Positions 13,084 to 25,623 of a DNA stretch of 64,000 bases are shown piece by piece (the stretch's first letter is position 1; each line of letters starts with the position of its first letter). The position numbers were made by a program, and so were the translations under genes. The stretch covers positions 25,624,484 to 25,688,483 of the forward strand of contig NC_044503.1 of assembly GCF_902362185.1 (NCBI RefSeq). Direction: 5' to 3'. The DNA comes from Chanos chanos. Its lineage: Eukaryota; Chordata; Actinopteri; Gonorynchiformes; Chanidae. Under the pieces are notes generated by a model, which searched no databases, had not been told where the DNA came from, and saw nothing but the letters and a program-made list of their open reading frames with translations.

Positions 13084-16037
13084 TTAATCCTCATCGCTGC
13101 CAAGAGCCAAAGGATCAAAGTCAGGGTCGTCTTCATCCAGTTCCAAATCATCAATGTCCTGGAAGAGGGATTCGTCCACTTCCACGCTGTTTCCAGCTTT
13201 AAAAAAAAAAAAGAAAGAAAGAAAGAAAAGGAGTTTAGTCAGAAACATATTCCAACAAACGTTTCCATCGAATACCCAGTTTGACATATTTGGGTGCAAA
13301 ACAATAGCCCTTTCTCGTCTGTTCTTAAAGAACTAAGTTTCAAAGGACATGGTTTATAATTTGTAAAATACAATGTACAATTTAAAAAACAGCTGATATA
13401 CTTGTAGCAGAGGATGAACCTGTTCTGGCCTGAATCTGACTATAATAACGTATTATAAGATTATTTTTAAAAGTTGCCTCAAATAAGGTGTTTTAATCTT
13501 GAAACATCTAAAGATATCTGCAATTTTTCTTCCAAAGCTAACAATTTCGACATGCAGGTTTAATTCGCAATGTTATAATAAGTTTAAAATTCTGTAATGA
13601 AAACGAACTTTTGTCAGTTAATCAACTGCTTCAAAATCAAAACTGTTTTAACGAACACGTTTTGTCCACCATCTTCATCTGTCTTTGTGCTCAAATGTCA
13701 TTAGTTTCTTATGACCCATTATGAATTAAAAAAAAAAATCATGCCTTCATGGCTCATACAGAAATGAATGAGACGTATCCAGAGTGCAGATATGAATGTT
13801 TACACATCACGTCTTTTCTTTGTCTGACGGATTCAGAGCACACCGGCGTGACCTGCTCTCTCAAATTCCAATTTTCCAAGCTTAAGTCTCTTTGTTTAAA
13901 TGATTTTCAGCTGGTTCCTACCTCTCTTAACCATACAGATTAAAGAAGCCGCCTTTTGTCGATTTTTTTTTTTTTGGACGGGTAAAAATTCTTACCGTCT
14001 TCCAAGAACTGAATATCCGATGTGTCAAGATTGTGATCTCTTTCAAAGAGCTGTTTTCCTGAAAAGGAAATTCATAACAAAGATCTCGGTTACTTAAAAG
14101 CTCTCAACTCACCTGAAAGTAAAACACACACACATTGGGAAGCAGCATAAACAGACCCCCTGTCGCCGTTAAATTCCATGTGTGTCTGACAGGGGGCGAA
14201 TTTTCTCTTAAATACAGCAGAGATACTAGATGAAGATCTATGAGAATTCTGAAGGATTCACCTGTGATTTAGATGAAGATCTGTGAGAATTCTGAAGGAT
14301 TTACCTGTGAGTTAGATGAAGATCTGTGAGGATTCTGAAGGATTTACCTGTGAGTTTTGTCTTCCCTGCCTGCTCCTCCTCTCTTTGCTTTTTCCTCTTC
14401 AGCTCCATCATCTCTTGTTCAAACTTTGCCTTCCATGACAGAAAGCTCTCAATTGTGACCACGGTACCTTGAAACTCTTTCTGAGAAAAAAAGGGAAAAA
14501 AAAAAAAAAGAGAGAAAAAGACCTTTAAAAAGTTACGTGACGGTTTGGAATAAGTTACAGACGAGTTAAAAGCGATGATGCCCTTGACCCAAGCTTCAAT
14601 AACCCATCAGAGAATCCTGTTATTCAACAATAAACATAACACAGAATTCAACACAAGGGAATAAACAAACTTTAGTAGCCAGTACATAAAGAATATTATA
14701 TTTTTATCTTGTCTGAGTAGGTCAGACCTGTTTACATAAGAACGGGCAGGACAAAAGGACGTCCCATACAGACCTTCTCGGCTTCCTCTGCCTCCCGTTC
14801 TTTCCTTCTCTTTTCCTCCTCTCTTCTGCTCTTAATTTGATCGACTATTTCGTTTAGTTTTTCTTGGACTGCCGTCACCAAGGTGAATATCATCACCATG
14901 CCGAGGTTTTCTTCGGCCTAAACACCAAATACATATCCACTATCAGAGTAAACATGATACCATTTTATGTGTGACCAAAGAAGAATATTATTAAGAAGTG
15001 CACACACATTGATGATTTTTTGGGTTTTTGTTTAAACTTAGTTAACCAAAACAAACATTCTGATAGACAATAATACCTGCTGCTGAAGCAGAGCTAGAAT
15101 GTCCTCCACGTCGGAGTCCTCCAGATTCTCCTGGGAGTAGATCTCCCATAGCGGCGGCTCGTCTGGGTACTTCTCCACATACGTGAACTTCAACGTCACT
15201 TCTACCGCTAAAACGGTTGGGGGGGGGGGGGGGGGGGGGGGGGGGCATTTATGTCAGACACTTAAAATTTGGAGAGAGGTTTAATTCATTCATAAGTAAA
15301 ATGAAGCCCTGAGGTACATAAAGAGGTTGACAGCTATGGAGAACCTTAGTCCAGAATGGTTATTCAAATCCTCATCTAACAGATACGAACCATTTATTCA
15401 ATGGCTCTACCGGCATTGCGCAAATCAATATCTTTGCTTAAGGGTCAAAAGGGTTACGTGTGTCATTTAAATGTATCGTGCAGAACTTACTCTCCCCGGT
15501 TTCTCCTGCATCTGAGGCAACAGTGATTGTAAAGCTAGTGGGTTCCTCCGAAAGCACTGCAGAAAAGGAAAAGACACCAATCACTATCGCTTACGATTTT
15601 CGCAATGTTATAAAATAAACACTGACATGCCAATCCTCGTTCCACTGCCATAAAACTATGACTTTTTTAAAATCCAACTTGAGTGAAACGTATCAGCCGT
15701 CCTATTGGACACATCGCTATTCCCAAACGTGAGGGTTGTTGCAGGCTAAAATTGTCTAGGTGAACTATCCAGTATTCAATTTAACCATATTTCCTACAGC
15801 TTTAAAAGTAAAGCCACCCTTGGCACTGCAGTGGTCAGCTGGCTATTTGGTGTTAACCAGTCGCTTGCTAGCGCTGCATGCGGTATGCTAACTTAGCCAA
15901 AGTTCGGTTTAGCTAATCTAGCATGTAATAGCAAACAAACGCATAATAATACGATATGGCCAACCTGTAAACGAGTCTGGGTAAATTGACTCTATTGCTT
16001 CCAACTCGTTCCTCTGCTCCTCTCCGTAATCTGTCAT
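13084..16037 (-). CDS. RWDD1: RWDD1 (DFRP2), complete
   Basis: Seven coding exons in gene order: 16037-15965, 15556-15491, 15207-15077, 14917-14774, 14480-14348, 14058-13996 and 13196-13084 (stop TAA); all phases agree; 240 residues (human about 243). It starts MTDYGEEQRNELEAIESIYP, the hallmark of the RWD domain, which fills about the first 110 residues and contains the KYPDEPPLWEI motif. A Lys/Glu-rich coiled segment follows, then the C-terminal acidic tail EVDESLFQDIDDLELDEDDP. RWDD1 binds and stabilises the GTPase DRG2 and has roles in ribosome-associated and androgen-receptor biology. The third exon's acceptor is preceded by a 27-base C tract (minus strand), and the donor after the fifth exon lies in a tandem repeat that has copied it. 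Confidence 0.95.
14228..14356 (-). repeat. 43-bp tandem repeat, three copies, carrying the RWDD1 exon 5 donor site
   Basis: Three 43-bp units (14228-14270, 14271-14313, 14314-14356), over 90% alike. The last unit overlaps the final nine bases of RWDD1 exon 5. Each unit contains a donor-like CAG|GT(A/G)AATCC on the minus strand, with junctions at 14348 (used), 14305 and 14262. Confidence 0.93.
15219..15245. repeat. Poly(G) tract, 27 bases (poly-C on the RWDD1 sense strand)
   Basis: A homopolymer starting 12 bp from the acceptor of RWDD1 exon 3, so it serves as an all-C polypyrimidine tract. Confidence 0.9.
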
Positions 16038-17760
16038 TTTATTTCAAAACTGTTCATCCATTGGCCACAGTGGCGTGTGTTAGTCAGGGAGACCACAGAC
16101 CAGCATTCGGCAATGATCGATGATGTCGTCTAACAACCACTATGCCTGGAGTGGGAGCGCATTTCACTTTTGTAAAAAACAAAGTAACAGTGTCTAAAAA
16201 AAGTCCTCAAATGGAAAAGCAACAGGGAAAGGTTTCTCTAGACATTACAATGTTTTCATTTTGACACTGACTTAATATGACTCCTGATATGTGAGGAACT
16301 TCGCATGGGTATATTGCTCTGGCATTGATTATTCTGCCCGGAGAAATCCTGCGCGTAATTATGATGCGCCGAACGTGAGGCTTTTTTCTCCCCGGCGTGA
16401 CTCATGACAATGGCATGTAGAGTCTGTGGAGACTTATCCATCGTTTCCTCAGACAGCAAAGCAATGAGAGAAGGTTTTCTATGGGCCAGGCACGTTTGCC
16501 AGTGAGACATTCTTATAGTTCTGAAGATGCCATTAAGTCTCACACCTACAGCAATGCCACTAGCTGTTATGTTACGATTACAAAATGATGTACTCTTCTG
16601 CATCCTAATATAAGTTCTGTCGATGTCCGTAAAGTAGCTGTCCCCTTACATCATACTCAGACGTCTCGTGTTAGGGAATGTGAAATAGCTGCATATGTAA
16701 TCCTGCGAACTTTGAATCCTTTTTCAAGAAGCATATACATAGAGGTGAGACAGTGATGTGTTTCACACTGCCGTGCAATATTTAAAGGTGTGTAGTATAA
16801 TTATTTTAGGGCAAGTTTCAACCAAGTGTCTGACGTGGTTACCTGTCAAGTCCATCCCCATTCACATTACACAAATCCGAGAAAAGAAATCGTACTATCC
16901 GGTACGCCGCATGGGGACTTAACGAGTCTCACATGACGTCAGAATGCTGCACAGAGTTTAATGTAAATATTAATACATGACACACAAAACAAACGGTTTA
17001 AAATCCATGAGAAAGTTCCAAATTAGTGTTTTAAATTGGAAGATCTTATACAGAAAGATCTTATACACACATGTCATATGTGCAGTATTCATCATTAAAC
17101 AACATTAGCTTAAATCCAACTCCTCAATGAACAGTAAGAAACAGACAATAGATATTAGGCACGTTCTGGCTCTCATGCATAAACCTGACCTTTTACTGTG
17201 CAAGACAAGACTGCTGACCTTATGTTAACAAACAAAAACTTATTTTTTTCCACTTGTAAACTAATTCAGTTTATTAGGCACAGCTTCATTGTCTAATTAT
17301 AAAATAAAAAAGAAAGCCTTCACCAAAAAAACAAAATAAAATAAAATAAAAATAAAATTTGTAATTGAGCAAGAACACGCCTGAGTTCGTAGGTAATTGT
17401 AGTGGTTTTGAATTGCTCGTTTGTAAAAAAAAAAAAGAAAGAAAGAAAGAAAGAAAGAAAGAAAAAAGTAGGTTAAACTGAAGGAAAGCAGATGTGCCCT
17501 GGTAAAGAAGACATCCTTTGCCTTGATATTAATGATTGTAGTGTATTTGCTGTAAGGAAAGTTTTTAGTGTACTTTGTGATTATGCTTTTGTGATTGTTT
17601 TCAAGTTGTTGGCAGTGAATGAAAAAAGTTTTCATCTAATGTCACGTTTAACGTAATTACTTGGCTCATGCTTCAGTTTTTCCATTTGCATTTGTTCCCC
17701 CTCAGATGACTAAACGGCATTGTTTTGCATTACTTTTACATTTCCAAATAAAAAATACTC
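16038..17760. other. Intergenic: RWDD1 upstream region and DNA towards CALHM5
   Basis: RWDD1's 5' UTR and promoter must lie at the left end. An inverted CCAAT (ATTGG at 16060-16064) is close to the start codon. A (GAAA)n tract lies at about 17437-17465. A 115-codon open frame at 16256-16603 (minus) has no family resemblance and no intact gene context, so it was not called. Nothing else was recognised. Confidence 0.5.
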
Positions 17761-17766
17761 TTTATT
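17761..17766 (-). promoter_or_regulatory. Poly(A) signal of the CALHM5-like gene
   Basis: TTTATT on the plus strand (AATAAA on the sense strand), about 120 bp after the stop codon. Confidence 0.6.
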
Positions 17767-17883
17767 CACACACACACACACACACGCACAGAGAGAGAGA
17801 GAGAGAGAGAGATCTTGCAGATGCTGAACTGATGCTTCCGTGTTCCTTAAATCAATGTTGTATGTCTGTGCGTACACATCCTC

Positions 17884-19003
17884 TCAGACAACCTCGTCAG
17901 AGCTGAGAATGAGTCTCTTCTCAGGGCTGTAGTCCCTGTCATCACGCTCAACAAACCTCTGCAAAGTGCTGTAGTACTGCTCGCTGCTAGTGAATGTATA
18001 AGTAGCCGAGATCTCCTCCCAAGCCTTGTGGTTTGGAAACGGGAATGGTTCCGGGTCACGGTTTTCGAAGAAGCTCTTTAGGTTTCTGTCGGCCAACCTC
18101 GAAGCGTACTCCTCGGCATACGTATCGAATTTCTCCCGCTCTTTCTTTATGTAGGTTTTCCAGAAGATGAGTTGCAGATAACTCACCTGAGAGCGACAGT
18201 TCTTGCAGCATATCCCAATCAGTCCTGCTATAGCAGCGAAAATAATGATGGTCCAGCCAAGTATCTGAAAAACACAAAAGACCTCTTATACCTTTATTGC
18301 TTTTCTCACAGAGGAACCTCAAAGCATTTCTTTAGCATTTCTTTTGGTTTAAGTCTCAGAGTAGCCTAAACATTAATGTCAATCCCTAAACTGTAAATCC
18401 AGGAGCAGTTTCTACACACAAATAGGCTCTTTACCGGTGGGAACTTCTTACCTGTGACTGGGCCCTTAACATAAGTAATAGTTCCTGGTTCTCTTCCCTG
18501 GGCAAGTGTGACTTCCCGCAGGGCACCCGGGCCAGCTCCTGTCGACACGCCTGCGTTTTGTTCTTACAGAGCAGGTCGATTATAAGGTTGTTGTTCAGGC
18601 CACTGACCGCACACTCGTAGAACGTGCCGTTAAGAAGCGCAACGCACAGCCACATGATAGGAGCTACAAGGGCGCTGGATATCACCCTCATCAGTTGAGA
18701 GCAACAGCCAATACAGTTACCCCTGGGGCACAACTTGAGTGGATTCAGACAGCAGCCCGTGTAGAGACGCCAGAGAGGTGTGCTGGTGAAGAATCCCAGA
18801 GCCAGCAAGACGATGGAGGGACAAAGCAGGAATGCCATCCCGTAAGCAAAGTTTTGATCGAGGTTGCAAGGACACTGAAAGGAAACTATTGAAAAGATTC
18901 TCTCTCCACCTACCGTCAGTAAAGCCATGAATCCATAGCCAATGGTAGTCTTTTGATTAACAAGAAAACGCATCACACTGTTTAGGGAATCCATGTTAGT
19001 CAT
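17884..19003 (-). CDS. CALHM5: Calcium homeostasis modulator channel, CALHM5-like (FAM26E)
   Basis: Two coding exons: 19003-18452 and 18264-17884 (stop TGA 17886-17884), joined in phase 0 at AQSQ|ILGW, the boundary shared with the next gene. The protein is 307 residues from the ATG at 18994, or 310 from 19003. The former lines up with the human start MDAFQG, so it is preferred; 19003 is simply the first ATG. CALHM proteins form large-pore channels at the plasma membrane with four membrane segments, here at about 17-38, 49-70, 104-122 and 182-201. The family CPC motif (Cys41, Cys43) follows segment 1, and an NGT glycosylation site followed by FYECA follows segment 3. MRFLVNQKTTIGYGFMALLT matches CALHM5 better than CALHM4 or CALHM6. 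It shares strand and exon layout with the gene to the right, so they are tandem duplicates. Confidence 0.9.
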
Positions 19004-20868
19004 TGTAGTTGATTCACTTACAAGTCCTTGAAAAGAAATGAAAAAGAAAGCATTTAGCAAGGCAACATGAAGAGAGTGGAGATGATCAGCTTAGACGAAG
19101 GCGGCTGGAATATCCCTGTTATCACGGATCGCTGAGAGAGGAAAAAAACACAGGACTGTTTTTTTCTTCCCCCGACACTCCCTTTTCCTCTCTTTTTCTG
19201 CCATCCCTCTCCCATTCCACTCCTTCCTTTCAGCTCCTCCCTCACAGTTTATATCCCCAGCTCTCTTTCAGTTTCAACTCCTCCCCTGATTTTTATCCCT
19301 CATCCTTCCCCATACCCCTCTCTCAGCCCCTCCCCTCTCTAAACGCACAGGCTGCGACCAGACTGGTTCAGAACTTGTTCATCTGGTTTTGCAGTGAGGA
19401 GAACTCAGTACACATAAGTGCAGTTGTTTTGAATGTATACAACAGCTTTAACAACCAACATTTAACATTGTCTGACCAAACACATCTTTAACTTGAAGAA
19501 GGAAAATCATTTATTGCAGATGAAATATTTTCAGAATTGTGCCCTCCAAGTGAATGGATTAACGTGAGGTTAATTTGCTTCCGTGATTAATTATCGCGCA
19601 GAACTGATGTGCTGAAAACACACACTCTCTCTATCACACGCACACACACACAAACTTCAAGACGCAGCATCTGTAGGTCTTCATATTGCAAAAGGAATTA
19701 GAATTCTAGAAGTAAAACTGAGTTATAGAACGTGTTTTTACCACTTTGAATAGATAATAGTATACATCCAATGCTATGATATCCACAACGAAATAATAGC
19801 ACTCCCTTCTGCTTTGTGGGGAAAAAAGGAACCGTAAAATGAAACTTGCATGCAAATCTCTTCTACTTAGTTTCACATCTGACTGTTTTTTTTCCCACAT
19901 CATCTCGACCGAGCCCATCTCCGGATGCTAGGAGCTTGCACTGTTTTGCACGCGCTGCATTGATCTGCTCATTTTAAAAGGAAGCTTTTAGCGTTGTGGT
20001 TTCAGGGGACGCCCACAATATGCTGAAGGGTCCGTGCTCTGTGCAAGCGAAAGACAGTAAAGAGTGAGAGGTTTCGTCCGTAACTAAGGTTGAATCATTT
20101 TTCTGTTCATATAGAGGACAAAAGCACATACCATGAACAGTATCAGGTGACATTAACCAGTTCAGTTCACCAAAAGTCAGTCATAATGTATTTATGCTTT
20201 TTTCAGCACTCACAACCTTAAAACAGATGCTTGGTTTAATGACAGTGTTCATTACATAATTACTATTTCTGCTATTTTTTTCTTTTAGAGGGCCCAAACC
20301 AAAGACATAGGGAAAAGAGTGTTACTGTGAGATGTGTCCATAGATCAAACCACAGATCTTTATACATTAAGTCATAATGTAATGTCCTGAAAAAATTTTT
20401 TATCAGCTCTACATTGTGGTACTTTGAAAATGGTAAACTTTCCTTTTTTTACTAAAATGCACGAAAATTGGGACGGAAAACAACACTGCCAGTTTTCTAA
20501 AGAAGGAAAATGAAAGTAGAAAAGAACATTTATTATGATAGTGAGATATGAACAAATACGAAAAAGAAATTAAACTAATTTCAGCAAAACAATTTCAAGC
20601 AAGAAGTGCAAGCAGTACAAACAAACCGTTCTGACAAACTGCATACAAAAAATGTATAACTTATTTAGTCAGGTGCAGAGGGATTTTTAACAGGAAATGA
20701 TATGTGGAACTCTTTCAGAAAATGAAGAAGTTCCTGCTGCTTTTCTGAAAGTGTCACTGAAGATGATGATGATGATGATAGATGAAGCTGATAGCACACA
20801 AAAAAGCACTTATGACAAAAGCTGATAATATCCTTTCTTCTCCATGCACAGCAGCATGAGCGGTGCGC
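19004..20868. other. Intergenic between the two CALHM genes
   Basis: It holds the CALHM5 5' flank, a pyrimidine-rich stretch at about 19140-19345, and the CALHM6 3' UTR. A sense-strand AATAAA (TTTATT at 20529-20534) lies about 340 bp after the CALHM6 stop. A (GAT)n run is at about 20762-20779. No relic of CALHM4 or TRAPPC3L, which lie in this interval in mammals, was recognised. Confidence 0.55.
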
Positions 20869-22002
20869 TCATTCGGCTATTTCCATCGGTAGCATCATCC
20901 GGATCGTGTCGTCGGGATCAAGACTCGGCAAACGGTTCAGTGCTATCCCCCCTGAGTTTTCCGACCTTTTCATAGGATTTTCTGGGTCCTGTGAAGTGCA
21001 TACATACCTGTGTAAGGAGCTATAGTACTCGTCAAAATTACTGTAACTGACGAGAGCAGAGATTTTTTCCCAAGCCTGTCTTGAGGGATTCCTCAGCGCT
21101 TCGGCTTTCGTCAGTTCAAAAAAGGACTTTGTGTTTCTCTCAGCAAGTTCCGCAGCACGGGCGGCTGCTTGACGTTCAAACAAGTCAAGTTCCTTCAATC
21201 TATAAGTCCTCCAAAACTGAAGCTGCAAGTAACTGACTGGAGAGCCACACCTGGTCCAACAGGTGAGTACAAAAAGTAACATTATGAAGGACGCAATCAG
21301 AAGCCATCCTAAAACCTGTAAAGATAAAGAAATGTCATACACCTTAAAGTATATCCATATGAAATTTCGTCCATCCTCACAATTCTAAAGCCGGAGCAGA
21401 TGCCGGCTTAACTAACGGGATAACAAACGTTGCCTGATACCCTAAGTATAGTCTCTGCTCACCTGTGACTGGGCCCGTATTGACGCCAAGACAGCCTCTC
21501 TCTCTGCTTGTGAAACTGTGGTACTTCTGCCACAAGGAAACTTTTGCAGCTCCGTTTGACACTGAGCGCTACTTTTATGACAAAAGTGACGCACGAAAAG
21601 CGTAGCGTTAGTGCCTGTCATCGCACATTCAAAATATTCTCCTTTTAGGAGCGCAATTGCAATCCAGGTAACGGGCGCGACCAGTGCAGTGACGGTGATC
21701 TGCATCAGCGCGGTGAAATTGCCCAAATGACATAACTTAGATTTGCGACGGCACAATCCTGTGAACAGTTTCCATGTTTTGTTGTGTAGCATGTAACCCA
21801 GTATCAGCAGTACTTGTGCGGGTACTAGAAGAGATACAGCTCCGTAAGTAAAGTTCCAGTCGTTGCATGGGCACTTGAAGGCAAACGATGAAAAACCCTG
21901 TTCTCCGCCGGCAGTTATCAATGCAATGAGGCCGAACCATAAATTCGGTCCCGTTGGTCCAGAATTTATTTTCTTTACTATGTCCATAGCTTTCGTCGCC
22001 AT
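20869..22002 (-). CDS. CALHM6: Calcium homeostasis modulator channel, CALHM6-like (FAM26F)
   Basis: Two coding exons: 22002-21463 and 21315-20869 (stop TGA), phase 0 at AQSQ|VLGW; 328 residues (human CALHM6 about 315). The start MATKAMD is the first ATG of the frame. It has four predicted membrane segments, the CPC motif at Cys44-Cys46, EYFECA after segment 3, and SPVSYLQLQFWRTY after segment 4, closest to SPVSFLQLKFW of CALHM6. CALHM6 is an immune-regulated channel, reported in macrophages and dendritic cells at contacts with other immune cells. The C-terminal tail after about residue 285 looks unrelated to mammalian tails. It lies tandem with the CALHM5-like gene on the same strand. CALHM6 is the best assignment; a fish-specific CALHM5/6 duplicate cannot be ruled out. 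Confidence 0.85.
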
Positions 22003-22347
22003 GTATTTCTCTCCCGAAATAACTGAACTGTCAGAATGGGTTAATGTCTCGACACCGTTAGACGTTACACTGATTGTAGTGCATTTGAATGGAGTCCTGT
22101 GGGTACGTTGTCTTCCCTATTCTATAAGTTACTATATGTATTGCGCAATACAAGTTTCTGCTTTTTGTCAAACAAAGCTAAAAAAAAAATGGGACATTCG
22201 AATCTCTTGTAATTGAAAGAAATTGAGGTTAATTTCAGTCAGGGAGATCAGACAAAACTGATTTGAAATACTTATTCTTACTCAACTTCCTTTTTTACCC
22301 CGTCACCACCCCCCCTCCCACCACCACCACCACCACCACCCCCACCA

Positions 22348-22394
<47 letters not shown>

Positions 22395-23447
22395 CATCCT
22401 TTCCTCCCTCATTCTCTCCGTATGTTTTATGAGAGCTTGCCACGATGCATTGGTACTTTCAACCGACCGCTAAAATCTAAACTTATCAGGCTGAGAATAG
22501 CCATTCATGTAGGCAGTCAAAAGAAGGTATGAATGATTAGTAGAGATGTCTCACTGGATGGCGCTGTGTCCCGTATGACAAAACGCATGTGACCGGTGTG
22601 GAGAGGCGTGGTTTGGATGCGACAGTCTAGCTAATACTGTAGTCTAAAATGCATAGGGAACAATTGCTTCAAGACCACACGACTACATGTTCAGACTACA
22701 ACACTACGTTTGCATTTATAATACAAGTTTAACATCGACAGAATAACAAGGCGAAGACAAGAAGAACAGAACGTCGCGGGAGAACAACCGGCCAACTAAG
22801 AAGGCACGTTATGTTGTCTGTGTGTAATGTGTTATGGTGCATAAGAGATTTGTGCGGGCGGTAATATGTAACGCTCACGCAAGCGTTTGGTTCTAATCAC
22901 AGGGAAGATTGCGGTTCGTTTAGATGAGTAACTCTGTGTATTTGTAAGACTGCAACCATTCGGGTGTTAAGCAACGTGAGGGTAGAGTTCACCTGTAAAT
23001 ACCCCAATACCGAGCAGTGTTGTTGAGCTGCCCTGTTGCTAGGAGACCTTTGACAGCTGAAATGTAAAAAGTGATTGTGGATACGGCTCAGTGGTTCAGT
23101 TCATGAAAACAAGATAATCTGATTTTCGACCTTCACGCTCGTCTTGCAGTCTTACACGATGTGTAGAGCAAAATTTTGCCAGGATAAACAATGTTGTAAG
23201 CAACAACTTCAACATAGAAACTGTGGATAAGACAAGAACATATGAAAGCAAGCACTGCCCTATTTATGGTTTTGAAACTTGGTCATAGTAATGGGAACAA
23301 ACTGTTGGTAGATCGTTGCTACATTTCTCACATGGGGGTCTCTCTAAATTCACAGTAATGCACCATGCATCTGGCAGTCCTATAACGTGTAGGTATGAAG
23401 CATGCTCCTTCTGACGACTAATTCTGTACAGTAATGATATTGGCTTC

Positions 23448-23493
<46 letters not shown>

Positions 23494-24177
23494 GTCTCTC
23501 TCTCTCTCTCCCCTTGTATTTCTCCTCCTACTCCTCCTTCCTTTAGTGGCTGCAGCAAGACGTCTGAAGGTCATTCTATAATCAGATCAATAACTCCTGG
23601 GACTGTACAGACATGGGAGGACGTTAGAACCAAATGAATCCGGCATCGGACCGTCAGCAGCCTGCCTCAGGCCTCTGACTGTCACATGAGTGTGTTCCAC
23701 GGCACAGTCACAGACAGAACCGGAGCAGGAGGCATGGAGCCCTAAAGCCACACTAACTCTGGATAAACTTCAGGCTGAGAAGAGGCGAGTAGTAATCAGG
23801 ATTGGATGCAGTATTACGGGATAGTCATTTTTCATTTTCCAAACCATATTAGAGTGTGCCATAATACCTGATTACAGCGTAACACTTGAGGCTTTAGTAC
23901 AATGATGTGGCTTCATTTTCAACTTCATGACAATAAAGCGGCCTGATTTATACTATGATAGAAGTGGGTGTTGTATTAGACTCTTGCTGAATTGCGAGAT
24001 GTCTCAGTTATTTTTTTGTTATTCATACAAAAGGCAGTAGTGATACACAGTGCCTCTGTCTGAAAGAACTCGCTTGCCTTCTGTGGTTATCTCTTTTGGA
24101 TATATACAGATTACAGTGTAGCCACTGTTTTAGTTTGAATCATGTGCTGTCTTTGACGTTCACTCTTTTTCTTTCAG
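22003..24177. other. Intergenic: CALHM6 upstream, KLHL32 5' region, synteny junction
   Basis: It contains (CCA)n at about 22318-22350 running into (TC)n 22351-22390, another (TC)n at about 23452-23512, and unique sequence. At least one KLHL32 non-coding first exon should lie here or further left, because the first coding exon has an acceptor site; I could not place it. Confidence 0.5.
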
Positions 24178-25588
24178 TGGTTGTAGAAGACTGCCCCTCT
24201 TCCTCCGCTCTGCAGTTGGAGCATGCCCTCAGAGACCCTGCCCAGGTACAAATCTGCCCACTCACCCAAACTGACTCGCTAACCTGTGAGAATGATGCGT
24301 TCAAAAACCAATGGGAAACTTGATAAATGGGCTATCTCCAATCCTGAATGCTGATTGGCTGGAGTGTGAAAAATCATACTCTATGACACTTTAACCCAAT
24401 TACCTTACCATGCATAAAATATCAGCTCGGCTAACCGACTTAGAGGTTATCAAAACGGAAATTTCTGTTGCCTAGCAACAATGTTGCGTTCATGCAGTAC
24501 TGTCTTTGTGCCCAAGGACTATTTTTTTGGCACAGGTATGAATTACAAATGAACGTGTCCTTGGTGTTTTCTTTAATATGTGGTATCTGTCAGTGCTAAA
24601 AGTTATTATCTTTTACCATAATCATGTTAAAGCATATTTTACTGGCGTCGCTACTGACTTTTTTAAAGTCTCAAGTTTGCTCCAGTAGCATTATTTAGCC
24701 TGTTACTATATTTGATTAGCAGGGACATGGTGAATGGAGGTTAGCTGAGATCAGAGTCACGTGAAAAAAAAAAGCACTTGTCTTCTCTCTCAAGAGTATT
24801 TATCCTGGTTTCCCCGTCAGCCTCTGCCAATCAAGCTCTTTTGCTAATCCTCACAGCCTCACCACTCTAAGTTACCCCAGCTGGACAACAACCACTACTA
24901 TTTGCTAAGAAGGTTACACCGAACATACTTAAGGACATTCACAGCTCTGAAACACCATTTTCAGAACTTGATTTTGCATGGGTGCATCTGAAATTCACCA
25001 GCTGCTTGTATACATTCTGAGTACAGATGCTTGCTTGCTCACACACACACACACACACCAACACCATCACCAACATCTTGGCCAACATTGTGTCCCATCT
25101 TTCCCAGTACACAGGACATGCTGACCGGACAGAGGCTGTGCCAGTCCAAATCTCACCAGGACTCCGTCCTCTCTGCCCTCAACCAGCAGCGCAAGGACGG
25201 CCTCCTCTGTGATGTCACACTGGTTGCTGGGGAACAGAAGTTCCATGCTCACAAGGCAGTCTTGGCGGCCTGCAGTGATTACTTCCGGGTAGGGTTTTTG
25301 TGTGTGTGTGTGTGGGGGGTTTTTTTTTCGTTCAATTTGAGCTGGACACTGGTGTCAGTCCCTTTTTATTCCAACTCTGTCACTTGAGGTCATCAGTTGA
25401 AATGAGTGTAACATGGATATAATAACTATGGAAAATGTTGCGTCGTTTGGTATTCATGAAATGTATAGAATCTTTGAACTGAAATTGAATTGATCCAGCT
25501 CTGTCACGTACGGTAGGAGAAACGTGTCAGAGATGTGCTAGGTTGTCTTTGGCCGCGTTTCGACTCACTCGAATGGTGCGTATCACGT

Positions 25589-25623
<35 letters not shown>

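Noticed and set aside
16256-16603. 115-codon minus-strand frame upstream of RWDD1
   Set aside because: No recognisable domain, no splice or poly(A) context and no similarity to neighbours; a frame this long can occur by chance.
25118-25120. ATG at MLTGQR as the KLHL32 start
   Set aside because: The preceding exon supplies MPSETLPS in phase, matching the human N-terminus in length, with an in-frame stop upstream; the inner ATG is not needed.
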